Below, piece after piece: positions 9,451 to 17,935 of a stretch of 64,000 nt of DNA. Location of the stretch: the NCBI RefSeq assembly GCF_030929505.1, contig NZ_JAVFVV010000008.1:227507-291506 (forward strand), given 5' to 3'. The notes below the pieces were generated by a model. It had not been told where the DNA came from and ran no database searches. It saw nothing but the letters and a program-made list of their open reading frames with translations. Numbering within the stretch: the stretch's first letter is position 1; every line of letters starts with the position of its first letter. Source of the DNA: Mesorhizobium sp. LHD-90. Lineage in GTDB: Bacteria; Pseudomonadota; Alphaproteobacteria; Rhizobiales; Rhizobiaceae. The position numbers were made by a program, and so were the translations under genes.

Positions 9451-10341
9451 CTACTCCAGATTCTGAACCTGCTCGCGGAACTGGTCCACCACTGCCTTGA
9501 GTTCAAGGCCGATGGCGGTAATCGCGGCCGCGTTCGACTTAGAACACAACGTGTTTGATTCGCGATTAAATTCCTGAGCAAGGAAATCCAGCTTGCGCCC
9601 GACCGGGCCGCCGGCGGCGAGCAGCGCGCGGCCGGACGCCACATGCGTCTTCAGCCGGTCGATTTCCTCGCGGATGTCGGCCTTGGTCGCCAGGAACGCC
9701 GCCTCCATGTGCAGGCGGCTTTCGTCCAGTCCGGCAGAGGCGTCCATGAGCAGGGCGACCTGTTCGGCGAGCCGGGCGCGGATTGAAGCCGGCTCACGCG
9801 AGGGGTCGGCCTCGGCCCGTGCAACCAGCCCCTCGATGGTGTCGATATGGCCGCGAAGCACCGCGCCGGTCGCTTCGCCTTCGACCTGGCGGGCCTTGCC
9901 AAGCTCAACGACAGCACGATCGAAGGCCGACAGGATCGCGGCGTCGAGGCCGGCGCGCGCCTCCTCCGTCTCCTGCAACTCCGACGGTTCCAAAACGCCA
10001 CGCAGCGCAAGCAGCCCATCTGCGCTGGCCGGCGCAGTGCCGAACTGTTCCTGAAGCCGTTTGGCGAGGCCGGCAAGGTCCTTGAGAAGAGCTTCGTTGA
10101 TGACCGGCTGCGCGCCGCCGACGCCGACGCGCCCGATCGTCAGCGTCGCCTGGAAATTGCCCCGAGCGAAACTCTTCTGCAGCGCCTGGCGCACGCCCTG
10201 CTCGAGGCGCTCGTAGCCGGGGGGCAGACGCAGCCTGACCTCGATCGTCTTGCCGTTGACCGATTTGAGTTCCCAGGCGATCGATGTTCCGTCGATCTCG
10301 CCCGTCGCCCGGGAAAATCCGGTCATGCTCTGAAGGATCAT
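9451..10341 (-). CDS. yicC: YicC family endoribonuclease/stress protein
   Basis: The product is a 296-residue YicC protein. It begins [12 protein letters not shown], the family's N-terminal signature, and ends with the conserved DUF1732 region, including [10 protein letters not shown] and [20 protein letters not shown]. YicC members have been linked to RNA turnover and stationary-phase stress. I chose the ATG at 10341 because AAGGAAG lies about ten bases upstream and the MTGFSRA block then sits at the normal place; the upstream ATG at 10362 overlaps that ribosome-binding site. Confidence 0.93.
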   Translation of the reverse strand: MILQSMTGFSRATGEIDGTSIAWELKSVNGKTIEVRLRLPPGYERLEQGVRQALQKSFARGNFQATLTIGRVGVGGAQPVINEALLKDLAGLAKRLQEQFGTAPASADGLLALRGVLEPSELQETEEARAGLDAAILSAFDRAVVELGKARQVEGEATGAVLRGHIDTIEGLVARAEADPSREPASIRARLAEQVALLMDASAGLDESRLHMEAAFLATKADIREEIDRLKTHVASGRALLAAGGPVGRKLDFLAQEFNRESNTLCSKSNAAAITAIGLELKAVVDQFREQVQNLE

Positions 10342-10633
10342 GGCGCGGGTTCTTCCTTCCATGGACTCGTACGCTGGAAGGCGGATGCTTCCGGGACAAT
10401 TTTGAAGTCAGCCCATTGGATACCGGCTCGCGCCTGCCCCGTCCAGTCACGCAAAGCGGAGGTCGCGGCGACGCGTCGGAGCGACGCCACCTAGATGCCG
10501 GCATTCTATCCGCTGCCGCTGCCGACCGGCGGTGTCATATGCGTTCGGAATCCGTGCGGCTTTGCTGAGGCACGGCTCGCCAACAGGTGCAACCCGAGAT
10601 AGTCTTGAGTTCGGACGCTCGACAGGAGGCATC

Positions 10634-10975
10634 ATGCGTACCCGACTCATCGTGAGCGCAGCAACATTGCTGGCTTTGACGGCACTCGCTCTGGCAAAGG
10701 CACCCGCCGATATTGCAGACCTGGTGGGAGCCCGCGCACCCGGCGCGGAAAGCGAGATGCAGAACAGGGGCTACACCAACGTCAAGAACAATACCTGGTG
10801 GAACGCCGGCAGTAGCACCTGCGTCCGCGTCCACGTCTCACAGGGCAAATATTCCGGCATCACGCAGGTGAAACCATCGGCGTGCGGTCACGGTTCGGGT
10901 GGCAGCGCGGCAGTGGTGTGCCCGCCCGATCTCTCGCAAGCCGATCTCTACAAACATCCCGGCTGCAGCCTCTAG
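10634..10975 (+). CDS. Small secreted protein with DLVGARA / C-terminal Cys motif
   Basis: This 113-residue protein has a signal peptide (MRTRLIVSAATLLALTALALA, 21 residues, given here in outline). A mature domain then begins DLVGARAPGAESEMQNRGYTN and contains two Trp and a Cys pair. The DLVGARA...RGY pattern recurs in small periplasmic proteins of proteobacteria, but I know no assigned function. A near-perfect ribosome-binding site (GGAGG, four bases before the ATG) supports the start. It is the only plus-strand gene inside the fab-mltG-yicC-gmk block and interrupts that block between mltG and yicC. Confidence 0.78.
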   Translation: MRTRLIVSAATLLALTALALAKAPADIADLVGARAPGAESEMQNRGYTNVKNNTWWNAGSSTCVRVHVSQGKYSGITQVKPSACGHGSGGSAAVVCPPDLSQADLYKHPGCSL

Positions 10976-11001
10976 GGCAGGTTGCACTCGGGTTGGGCGC
11001 A

Positions 11002-11036
11002 AACTGCAATAGCTGCTGCGGCGGCTATTGCGCAGT
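11002..11036. terminator. Hairpin at convergent ends of secreted-protein gene and mltG
   Basis: CTGCAATAGC pairs with GCTATTGCGCAG around a GC-rich loop, overlapping the last codons of mltG. There is no U-run. It could end transcripts from either side, but evidence is limited to the dyad. Confidence 0.3.
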
Positions 11037-12206
11037 GTCGGTGCCGGGCTCGCCCTGCTCGCCGGTCGTCCCGGCCTGCCCTTGCTGCTTCTGGACAGCC
11101 CGCCAGCGCGCGACATTCTTGTTGTGCTCATCGAGCGTGCTGGCGAAGACATGGCCACCGGTGCCGTCGGCCACAAAATAAAGATCGTCGGTCTGCAGCG
11201 GATTGGCCACAGCTTCGAGCGCGGCCCGCCCGGGATTGGCGATCGGCGTCGGCGGCAGACCGTTGATCACATAGGTGTTGTAGGGCGTCGGCTTCTCGAT
11301 GTCGGACTGATAGATCGGCCGGTCGGCCGGCTTGCCGGCGCCGCCGAACAGACCGTAGATGATCGTCGGATCGGACTGGAGGCGCATCTTCTTGCGCAAC
11401 CGGTTGACGAAGACGGACGCAACATGCGGGCGTTCTGAATCGACGCCGGTTTCCTTCTCGACGATCGAAGCCAGCGTGACAAATTCGTTGACGTCGGCGA
11501 CCGGCAGGTCCGGCGCACGCTTTGCCCAGATCTCTTCGATCAGCGCAGCCTGCTGTGCCTGCATCTTTTCGACAATCGCCTTTCGCTGGGCACCGCGCGT
11601 GAAGCGTTGGGTATCGGCCGCAAGGCTGCCCTCCGGCGGCATCTGCGGCATGGCGCCGGATAGCGCTTCGTTGTCGGCGATGCGCCGGAACGCCTGCGCG
11701 ACCGTCAATCCTTCGGGCACGGTCAGCGAATGCATCACCGACTTGCCGCTCTGTAATAGCCTGACGATGTCGTTCATCGAGGCGCCCACCGGCACCTCGT
11801 ATTCGCCGGCCTTCAGCGTGTCCTTGCCGCCATAAGTGCGCAGGCCCAGCCGGAACACAACGGCGTCTGTGATGAACCCACCCTGCTCCAGTTGGGACCC
11901 GATCTGGCCGACGCCGCTGTTCTCCTTGACCAGGAACGTCCTCATCGCCGTGGTTGGTCCCGGCGCGAAGAAGGCTTGTCTGCCAAAGTAGACGAGGAGA
12001 CCGGCCGCGACGACCGCCAGGATCACCAGCGAGACGAGGAAGTTCATGAAGACGACAATCTGGCTGCGCGATGCCCGCGAGCGGCGGACCGGCGGCGGCG
12101 TTCCCTTTTCCGGACGCAACGCCTCGCTCGCCGTCTTCGCAACGGGCGGCTTCTGCGGCTCTTCCCGGCGGCCGAACTCGGCTGTGCTGGTCTGTGTGTC
12201 GCTCAT
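11025..12206 (-). CDS. mltG: Endolytic transglycosylase MltG
   Basis: MltG cleaves nascent peptidoglycan strands at the inner membrane and sets glycan length. The 393-residue protein has a charged, Pro-rich cytoplasmic N-terminus (1-47), one membrane segment (about 50-72) and a YceG domain. The catalytic-Glu region reads VEKETGVDSERPHVASVFVN, followed by LQSDPTIIYG. The C-terminal tail is Gln/Gly-rich. It lies about 100 bp downstream of fabF, the usual fabF-mltG linkage. Confidence 0.94.
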   Translation of the reverse strand: MSDTQTSTAEFGRREEPQKPPVAKTASEALRPEKGTPPPVRRSRASRSQIVVFMNFLVSLVILAVVAAGLLVYFGRQAFFAPGPTTAMRTFLVKENSGVGQIGSQLEQGGFITDAVVFRLGLRTYGGKDTLKAGEYEVPVGASMNDIVRLLQSGKSVMHSLTVPEGLTVAQAFRRIADNEALSGAMPQMPPEGSLAADTQRFTRGAQRKAIVEKMQAQQAALIEEIWAKRAPDLPVADVNEFVTLASIVEKETGVDSERPHVASVFVNRLRKKMRLQSDPTIIYGLFGGAGKPADRPIYQSDIEKPTPYNTYVINGLPPTPIANPGRAALEAVANPLQTDDLYFVADGTGGHVFASTLDEHNKNVARWRAVQKQQGQAGTTGEQGEPGTDTAQ

Positions 12207-12307
12207 CGCCCTAGCCTGATGACTCTGTCTCCTGCGCCGAAACCCGCTTCCAGGACACTACGCGCGAATATGGCAAAATTCCCGGCAGTCTGAAGCGGCG
12301 GCCCGCC

Positions 12308-13570
12308 TCAGCCGTTGTAACGCTGGAACACCAGCGACGCGTTGGTTCCGCCGAAGCCGAAGGAGTTTGACAAAGCCACGTCGACCTGGCGCTGCCGCGC
12401 CTTGTGCGGCACCAGATCGATCGCGGTCTCGCGCTCCGGATTGTCGAGATTGATGGTCGGCGGCACGACGTTGTCGCGGATCGACAGTACCGAGAAGATG
12501 GCCTCGGCGGCTCCGGCGGCGCCCAAAAGATGGCCGATCGCCGACTTGGTCGACGACATCGATATTTTGGAGGCGGCATTGCCAACCAGCCGCTCGACCG
12601 CGCCCAGTTCGATCGTGTCGGCCATGGTCGAAGTACCATGCGCGTTGATGTAATCGATATCGGCAGGCTGGAGCCCGGCGCGCTTGATCGCGGCAGTCAT
12701 GCAGCGGAACGCGCCGTCACCGTCCTCGGCGGGTGCGGTGATGTGATAGGCGTCTCCCGTCAGGCCGTAGCCCACGACCTCGGCATATATCTTGGCGCCG
12801 CGCGCCTTGGCATGCTCGAGCTCCTCGAGGATGACCACGCCGGCGCCCTCACCCATGACAAAACCGTCGCGGTCGCGGTCGAAGGGCCGCGATGCCGTCT
12901 CCGGCGCGTCGTTGCGATCGGTCGAAAGTGCCCGGCAAGCCGCAAACCCGGCCATCGACAGCCGCGTCACCGGGGCCTCGGAGCCACCAGCCAGCATCAC
13001 GTCGGCATCGCCGAACATGATCAGCCGCGCCGCGTCCCCGATCGCGTGGGCGCCGGTCGAGCAAGCGGTGACAACAGCGTGGTTCGGTCCCTTCAGGCCG
13101 TGGCGGATCGACACCTGGCCGGACACCAGGTTGATGATGTTGCCCGGGATGAAGAAGGGGCTGATGCGGCGCGGGCCACGCTCGTTGAGCAACAGCGCGT
13201 TGTCGGCGATGCCATCGATGCCGCCGATGCCGGAACCGATCATGACGCCGGTGGCGTTGCGATCCTCATCGGTCTTGGGTTCCCAGCCGGAGTCCTTCAG
13301 CGCCTCGTCCGCCGCGGCGATGCCGTAGAGGATGAAATCGCCGATCTTGCGGAGCTCTTTCGGCTCCAGATAGGATTCTGGATGGAATGTGCTGTCGCTG
13401 CCGTCGCCGCGCGGGATGACATGGGCGATCTTACATGCGAGGTCGTCGACCTCGAACTCGGTGACCCGCCGGCAGGCGCTCCTGCCGGCAAGGATCTGCT
13501 TCCAGCCATGATCCACCCCGACACCGAACGGCGAGAGCAGACCCAGACCCGTGACTACGACACGCCTCAT
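12308..13570 (-). CDS. fabF: Beta-ketoacyl-ACP synthase II
   Basis: FabF condenses malonyl-ACP with acyl-ACP to elongate fatty acids. The 420-residue protein has the thiolase-fold active site: the nucleophilic Cys in TACSTGAHAIG, and the catalytic His residues in NAHGTST and KSAIGHLLGAAG. I trimmed the start to MRRVVVTGLG, the usual FabF N-terminus; nine extra in-frame codons upstream run into the gap after acpP. It follows acpP by about 40 bp. Confidence 0.96.
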   Translation of the reverse strand: MRRVVVTGLGLLSPFGVGVDHGWKQILAGRSACRRVTEFEVDDLACKIAHVIPRGDGSDSTFHPESYLEPKELRKIGDFILYGIAAADEALKDSGWEPKTDEDRNATGVMIGSGIGGIDGIADNALLLNERGPRRISPFFIPGNIINLVSGQVSIRHGLKGPNHAVVTACSTGAHAIGDAARLIMFGDADVMLAGGSEAPVTRLSMAGFAACRALSTDRNDAPETASRPFDRDRDGFVMGEGAGVVILEELEHAKARGAKIYAEVVGYGLTGDAYHITAPAEDGDGAFRCMTAAIKRAGLQPADIDYINAHGTSTMADTIELGAVERLVGNAASKISMSSTKSAIGHLLGAAGAAEAIFSVLSIRDNVVPPTINLDNPERETAIDLVPHKARQRQVDVALSNSFGFGGTNASLVFQRYNG

Positions 13571-13607
13571 CGCAGCTTCTGGACGCGTTGACGGCATGCC
13601 GAACGGA

Positions 13608-13844
13608 TCAGGCGGAAGCTTTGTCGATGTATTTCACCGCGTCGCCCACGGTGAGAATCGTCTCGGCGGCATCGTCCGGGATTTCGACGCCGAACTCTTC
13701 CTCGAAAGCCATGACGAGTTCGACCGTATCCAGGGAGTCGGCGCCCAGGTCATCGATGAAGCTCGCGGATTCCGTCACCTTGTCGGCTTCAACGCCGAGA
13801 TGCTCGACCACGATCTTCTTGACGCGCTCTGCGGTGTCACTCAT
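13608..13844 (-). CDS. acpP: Acyl carrier protein
   Basis: This is the 78-residue acidic carrier that holds growing acyl chains on a phosphopantetheine arm. The attachment Ser is residue 37 in [13 protein letters not shown]. The sequence is close to the typical rhizobial AcpP. It is preceded by a roughly 200-bp gap after fabG, so it probably has its own promoter, in keeping with its high demand. Confidence 0.97.
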   Translation of the reverse strand: MSDTAERVKKIVVEHLGVEADKVTESASFIDDLGADSLDTVELVMAFEEEFGVEIPDDAAETILTVGDAVKYIDKASA

Positions 13845-14053
13845 GTTGGCTTCCTCGTCTTAGGTTGTGTGCCTTCGTTAGCGGGCGGCTTGCCGCTAAT
13901 CAAGCTGAAAGATGATGTTCGCCGCGACGCGCGGGTCGCGGCCGTGAATTGTTCGCTGGCCGTCAGTTCCAAGCCGATTACACGAAAACACCAGGCCGTC
14001 CAAGGCGGAAACGCCTGATTTCGGGCCGCGAGCCCTGACTTTGGGTCAGACGC
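13845..14053 (-). promoter_or_regulatory. acpP upstream region with possible promoter
   Basis: On the minus strand, TTGATT and TAACGA are separated by 17 bases about 60 bases before the acpP start, a fair sigma-70-like arrangement. Nearer fabG, a short dyad (CTGAC-TTTGG-GTCAG) immediately follows the fabG stop and could end that transcript. Both are weak matches. Confidence 0.35.
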
Positions 14054-14791
14054 TCAGATCATTGCCATGCCGCCGTTGACGTGAATCGTCTGGCCGGTGA
14101 CGTAGGCCGCCTCGTTCGACGCGAGGAAGGCCACCGCCGCCGCGACCTCGGCGCCGGTGCCCATGCGCCTCGAAGGAATCGCGGCCATGATCGCCTCCTT
14201 CTGCTTGTCGTTCAGCTTGTCGGTCATCGCCGATTCGATGAAGCCCGGCGCCACGCAATTGACGGTGACGTTGCGGGTGGCGATCTCCTGCGCCAGCGAT
14301 TTTGTGAAGCCGATCATGCCGGCCTTCGAGGCGCAGTAATTGGCCTGTCCGGGATTGCCGGTAACGCCGACCACCGAAGTGATGTTGACGATGCGGCCGC
14401 CGCGGCGGCGCATCATCGGATGCGTCAGCTCGCGAGTGAGCCGGAACACGGCGGTGAGATTCACCTCCAGCACCGCATCCCAGTCGGCGTCGGACATGCG
14501 CACGAACAGGCCGTCCTTGGTGATACCGGCATTGTTGACGAGGATGTCGACGCCTTCCAGATCGGCCTCCGCCTTCTGCCCGAGCGCCTTGACCTCGTCG
14601 CGGCTGGTCAGGTCGGCTGGGAACAGTTTTACGCGGTCGCCGAGATCGGCGGCGAGCGCCTCGAGCTTTTCCACGCGCGTGCCGTGAATGCCGACCGTCG
14701 CCCCCTGCGCGTGCAGGGTGCGGGCGATCGCCTCGCCGATGCCGCCGCTTGCGCCGGTGATCAGCGCCTTCTTTCCCGTGAGATCGAACAT
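14054..14791 (-). CDS. fabG: 3-oxoacyl-ACP reductase FabG
   Basis: FabG reduces beta-ketoacyl-ACP with NADPH. The 245-residue short-chain dehydrogenase shows TGASGGIG (cofactor binding), NNAG, the catalytic Ser in ITSVVG, and YCASKAG (catalytic Tyr and Lys). It ends with the conserved GQTIHVNGGMAMI. The start MFDLTGKKALITG is the usual FabG N-terminus; 35 further in-frame codons upstream overlap the gap before fabD and were discarded. Confidence 0.96.
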   Translation of the reverse strand: MFDLTGKKALITGASGGIGEAIARTLHAQGATVGIHGTRVEKLEALAADLGDRVKLFPADLTSRDEVKALGQKAEADLEGVDILVNNAGITKDGLFVRMSDADWDAVLEVNLTAVFRLTRELTHPMMRRRGGRIVNITSVVGVTGNPGQANYCASKAGMIGFTKSLAQEIATRNVTVNCVAPGFIESAMTDKLNDKQKEAIMAAIPSRRMGTGAEVAAAVAFLASNEAAYVTGQTIHVNGGMAMI

Positions 14792-14837
14792 GACCGGATT
14801 CCTCAAAGTACAGGTTAGCCAGGCAATACCGCTGATA

Positions 14838-15770
14838 TCAAAGGGCCGCCAGCGCGGCCTCGACATCCGCAGGCGTTCCAACATTGGCGGTTGCAATGTC
14901 GCGGTTGATGCGGCGCGCCAGGCCCGACAGAACCTTTCCCGCGCCGACCTCGTAGAGCGTGGTCACGCCGTTGGCGCCGAACCATTCGATCGTCTCGCGC
15001 CAGCGCACGCGGCCGGTGACCTGCTCGACAAGGCGCGCGGCGATCTCGTCTGGGTCGGCGAGCGGCCGGACCACGACATTGGCGACGACCGGCACGGCAG
15101 GCGCCTTCTTCGCGACCTTTGCCAGCGCCTCGCGCATCGCCTCGGCGGCGGGCGCCATCAAGGCCGAATGGAAGGGCGCGGAGACCGGAAGCATGATGGC
15201 GCGCTTGGCGCCCTTCTCGGTGCAGAGCTTTGCAGCGTTTTCGACCGCCGCCTTGCCGCCGGAGATCACCAGTTGCCCGCCGCCATTGTCGTTGGCGATC
15301 TGCACGCCCGGTCCGGCCTCGGCGCAGGCAGCCTCGACGTCGCCCTGCTCGAGACCGAGGATCGCTGCCATGGCGCCCTCGCCCACCGGCACCGCCGCCT
15401 GCATGGCGTTGCCGCGGATGCGCAGCAGACGCGCCGTGTCGGCGATCGAGAAGGTCCCGGCCGCGGCCAGCGCCGAATATTCGCCGAGCGAGTGACCGGC
15501 CACGTAGGACACCTTGTCCTTCAGGGAGAAACCCCGCGACTCCAGCGCGCACAGCGCCGCCAGCGACACCGCCATCAGCGCCGGCTGGGCGTTGGCGGTG
15601 AGCGTCAGGATCTCTTCCGGCCCCTCCCAGATCGTTTTCGACAGCTTTTCGCCGAGCGCCTCGTCGACTTCGTCGAAGACGGCCCTGGCCGCCGGAAAGG
15701 CGTCGGCGAGTTCCTTGCCCATGCCCACGGCCTGGCTTCCCTGTCCCGGAAAGGTGAACGCGATGGTCAT
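14838..15770 (-). CDS. fabD: Malonyl-CoA:ACP transacylase
   Basis: FabD loads malonyl groups on ACP. The 310-residue protein has the GQGSQAVGMG oxyanion region, the nucleophile elbow GHSLGEYSAL and the downstream catalytic His block VSAPFHSALM. It is the promoter-proximal gene of the reverse-strand fatty-acid cluster, diverging from the LTA-synthase-like gene across a 178-bp gap. Confidence 0.96.
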   Translation of the reverse strand: MTIAFTFPGQGSQAVGMGKELADAFPAARAVFDEVDEALGEKLSKTIWEGPEEILTLTANAQPALMAVSLAALCALESRGFSLKDKVSYVAGHSLGEYSALAAAGTFSIADTARLLRIRGNAMQAAVPVGEGAMAAILGLEQGDVEAACAEAGPGVQIANDNGGGQLVISGGKAAVENAAKLCTEKGAKRAIMLPVSAPFHSALMAPAAEAMREALAKVAKKAPAVPVVANVVVRPLADPDEIAARLVEQVTGRVRWRETIEWFGANGVTTLYEVGAGKVLSGLARRINRDIATANVGTPADVEAALAAL

Positions 15771-15948
15771 CTCTGCCAGCCCTTGTTTCGGTTCGTTTGC
15801 GTGCCGTGTGGCGCGACGCCGCGAACGGAGTCAAGGACTATCGGTCGCATCCCCGCAATTCAATTTCCTACGCCGGCATTCAAATCCTTCCTGAATTTCG
15901 CCACAGGGTCTGGATTTTTATGACAAGGGAATGACATTACCGTGAAGG

Positions 15949-17925
15949 ATGCGTGACAGGCGTCCGGCATCGAGTGCAGGGAAGCGCGCCTTGGGTTTTC
16001 GGACGCGGAGTTTACAGCCGCCACAGCGGCAACCGGGATCGGCGGGCGGCCAAGCTCGAGAGAGGCGCTGGACGACCTTGCGCGTCTTCGGTTCGATCGT
16101 GATTACGCTGGTGCTGGCGACGCTGCTGGTGTTCAGCGTCGAACTGGTTGCGCGCGGCTCGTTTGAGCAGACGCTGCAATTCTTCCAACAGCCGTTGCGG
16201 CCAGGCTGGACAACCGTGGTGTTGTTCGCGCTGCTGATCGTGTTCTTCGACGCGGTGCTCGGCAGGCCCTACCACGCCCTGTTCCTGATCGCCCCGGTGA
16301 CCCTGGGGCTGGCCTTCGTCGGACACCAGAAGGCGTTCTATCTCGGTGATCCGCTCTACCCGGCCGATTTCCTCTATGCGCGGCAGATCGTCGAACTGAT
16401 GCCGCTGCTGGTGCGCCAGCGTCCGTTCGCGGCGATCGGCTTCACGGTCGTCGGCATTGCCGCGGTCGCCGCGCTGGTGATGGCATGGCGCTACCGCTGC
16501 CGGCGCGCGCCGAAACTGTCGGTCCGGGCGCGCGCCTCGCGGCTGGTCGTGGCGCTGCCGGCGCTGCTGTTTTTCGGTTCGATCATGGACTACGCGACCT
16601 TCTCCTGGGCGCGCGACCGGTTGCAGATCTCGCCGGTGATGTGGGACCAGAAGGAGAACTACAACAGCAACGGGTTTGCCATCGCCTTCGCGCTCAACGT
16701 GCCGATGGCCAAGGTGACCGCGCCGAAGGGTTATTCGGAAGAAGCCATCGAGGCTTTTGCCGGAAAACCGCTGGCGCCGGTGTCGGTGCCCGCGGACAGG
16801 CCCGACATCATCATGGTGATGAGCGAATCCTTCTGGGATCCGACGCGGCTGCCGAAGACGACGATCACGCCCGACCCGATCCCGACGGTGCGCGCCATGC
16901 AGTCGGGCCACATGCTGTCGCCGGAATTCGGCGGCATGACCGCCAATGTCGAGTTCGAGGCGCTGACCGGCTTCTCCAACGCCTTCCTGCCCTATGGCAG
17001 CATCCCCTATCAGCAATATGTGCGCGCGCCGGTTCCGTCGCTCGCGCGGTTCCTGAAGAGCGAAGGCTACGACACCCGCGCCTTCCACCCTTATGCCGGC
17101 TGGTTCTGGAACCGGGCGACGGTCTACCGTGATTTCGGCTTCGACCGTTTCATGTCGGAGGAGACGCTGCCGGTGCTGGAAAAGCGCGGGCCGCTCGCCG
17201 CCGACACCGCTTTCATCGACGAGATCATCAAGAATGCGGAGCGGGCAAGCCAGCCGTTCTTCTATTTCGCGGTGACCTTGCAGGGGCACGGGCCCTATGA
17301 GCCGAACCGCTATCCGGATTCGACGCTCGTCGTGAAGGGCCCGATCAGCGAGGCGTCAAATAGCGCGCTGAAAACCTTTGCCACCGGCGCCGCGGATGCA
17401 GACCGCAGCCTAGCCACACTGATCGACTGGGCCAAGAAGCGCGAGCGGCACACGATCATCGCCTTCTTCGGCGACCATTTGCCGCCGCTCGGGCCGGTCT
17501 ACACCGAGACGGGATTCATGAAGGACGTGGTGGCCGATCGCAACGCGCCGGCCGAAACGCTTGCCGCCGAGCACGAGACGCCGCTGGTCGTGTGGTCGAA
17601 CCGCGTCGGTGCGGTGAGGGCCGTCGGCTCGGTCAGCCCGGCGTTCCTGCCGTATTATCTGATGCGCACCGGCGGCTTCAGCCACCCATACTACACTGGC
17701 TTCCTCGGCATGGTGCGCGACCGTTTTGCGGCGATCGACCGCAATATGCTGGTGAGCAGCAACGGCACGCCGACGCAGAACTGGTCGCGGGCCGAGGAGG
17801 TCGATGCGACGATCCGCGATTTCCGCTATCTCCAGTACGATCTGATGTTCGGAAAGCGCTTCGGTGAGGCCGCGCTGTTCCCGGAGTCGCAAGACCGGCC
17901 GAAAATCCTGCCGCCGCCGGTCTGA
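15949..17925 (+). CDS. LTA synthase family sulfatase / phosphoglycerol transferase
   Basis: This 658-residue membrane enzyme has the lipoteichoic-acid-synthase layout. After a basic N-terminus there are five membrane segments (about 43-66, 87-105, 109-130, 160-180, 198-215), then an extracytoplasmic sulfatase-fold domain from about 285. Metal and catalytic landmarks are visible: MVMSESFWDP, a Thr in GGMTANVEFEALTG as expected for the phosphoglycerol-bearing residue, and FFGDHLPP. In Gram-negatives such enzymes move phosphoglycerol onto periplasmic glucans or other glycans; CgmB of Sinorhizobium, which modifies cyclic beta-glucans, is one candidate relative. Substrate is inferred only. The ribosome-binding site is poor and the exact start is uncertain. 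Confidence 0.82.
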   Translation: MRDRRPASSAGKRALGFRTRSLQPPQRQPGSAGGQARERRWTTLRVFGSIVITLVLATLLVFSVELVARGSFEQTLQFFQQPLRPGWTTVVLFALLIVFFDAVLGRPYHALFLIAPVTLGLAFVGHQKAFYLGDPLYPADFLYARQIVELMPLLVRQRPFAAIGFTVVGIAAVAALVMAWRYRCRRAPKLSVRARASRLVVALPALLFFGSIMDYATFSWARDRLQISPVMWDQKENYNSNGFAIAFALNVPMAKVTAPKGYSEEAIEAFAGKPLAPVSVPADRPDIIMVMSESFWDPTRLPKTTITPDPIPTVRAMQSGHMLSPEFGGMTANVEFEALTGFSNAFLPYGSIPYQQYVRAPVPSLARFLKSEGYDTRAFHPYAGWFWNRATVYRDFGFDRFMSEETLPVLEKRGPLAADTAFIDEIIKNAERASQPFFYFAVTLQGHGPYEPNRYPDSTLVVKGPISEASNSALKTFATGAADADRSLATLIDWAKKRERHTIIAFFGDHLPPLGPVYTETGFMKDVVADRNAPAETLAAEHETPLVVWSNRVGAVRAVGSVSPAFLPYYLMRTGGFSHPYYTGFLGMVRDRFAAIDRNMLVSSNGTPTQNWSRAEEVDATIRDFRYLQYDLMFGKRFGEAALFPESQDRPKILPPPV

Positions 17926-17935
17926 GGGCTGGCCG

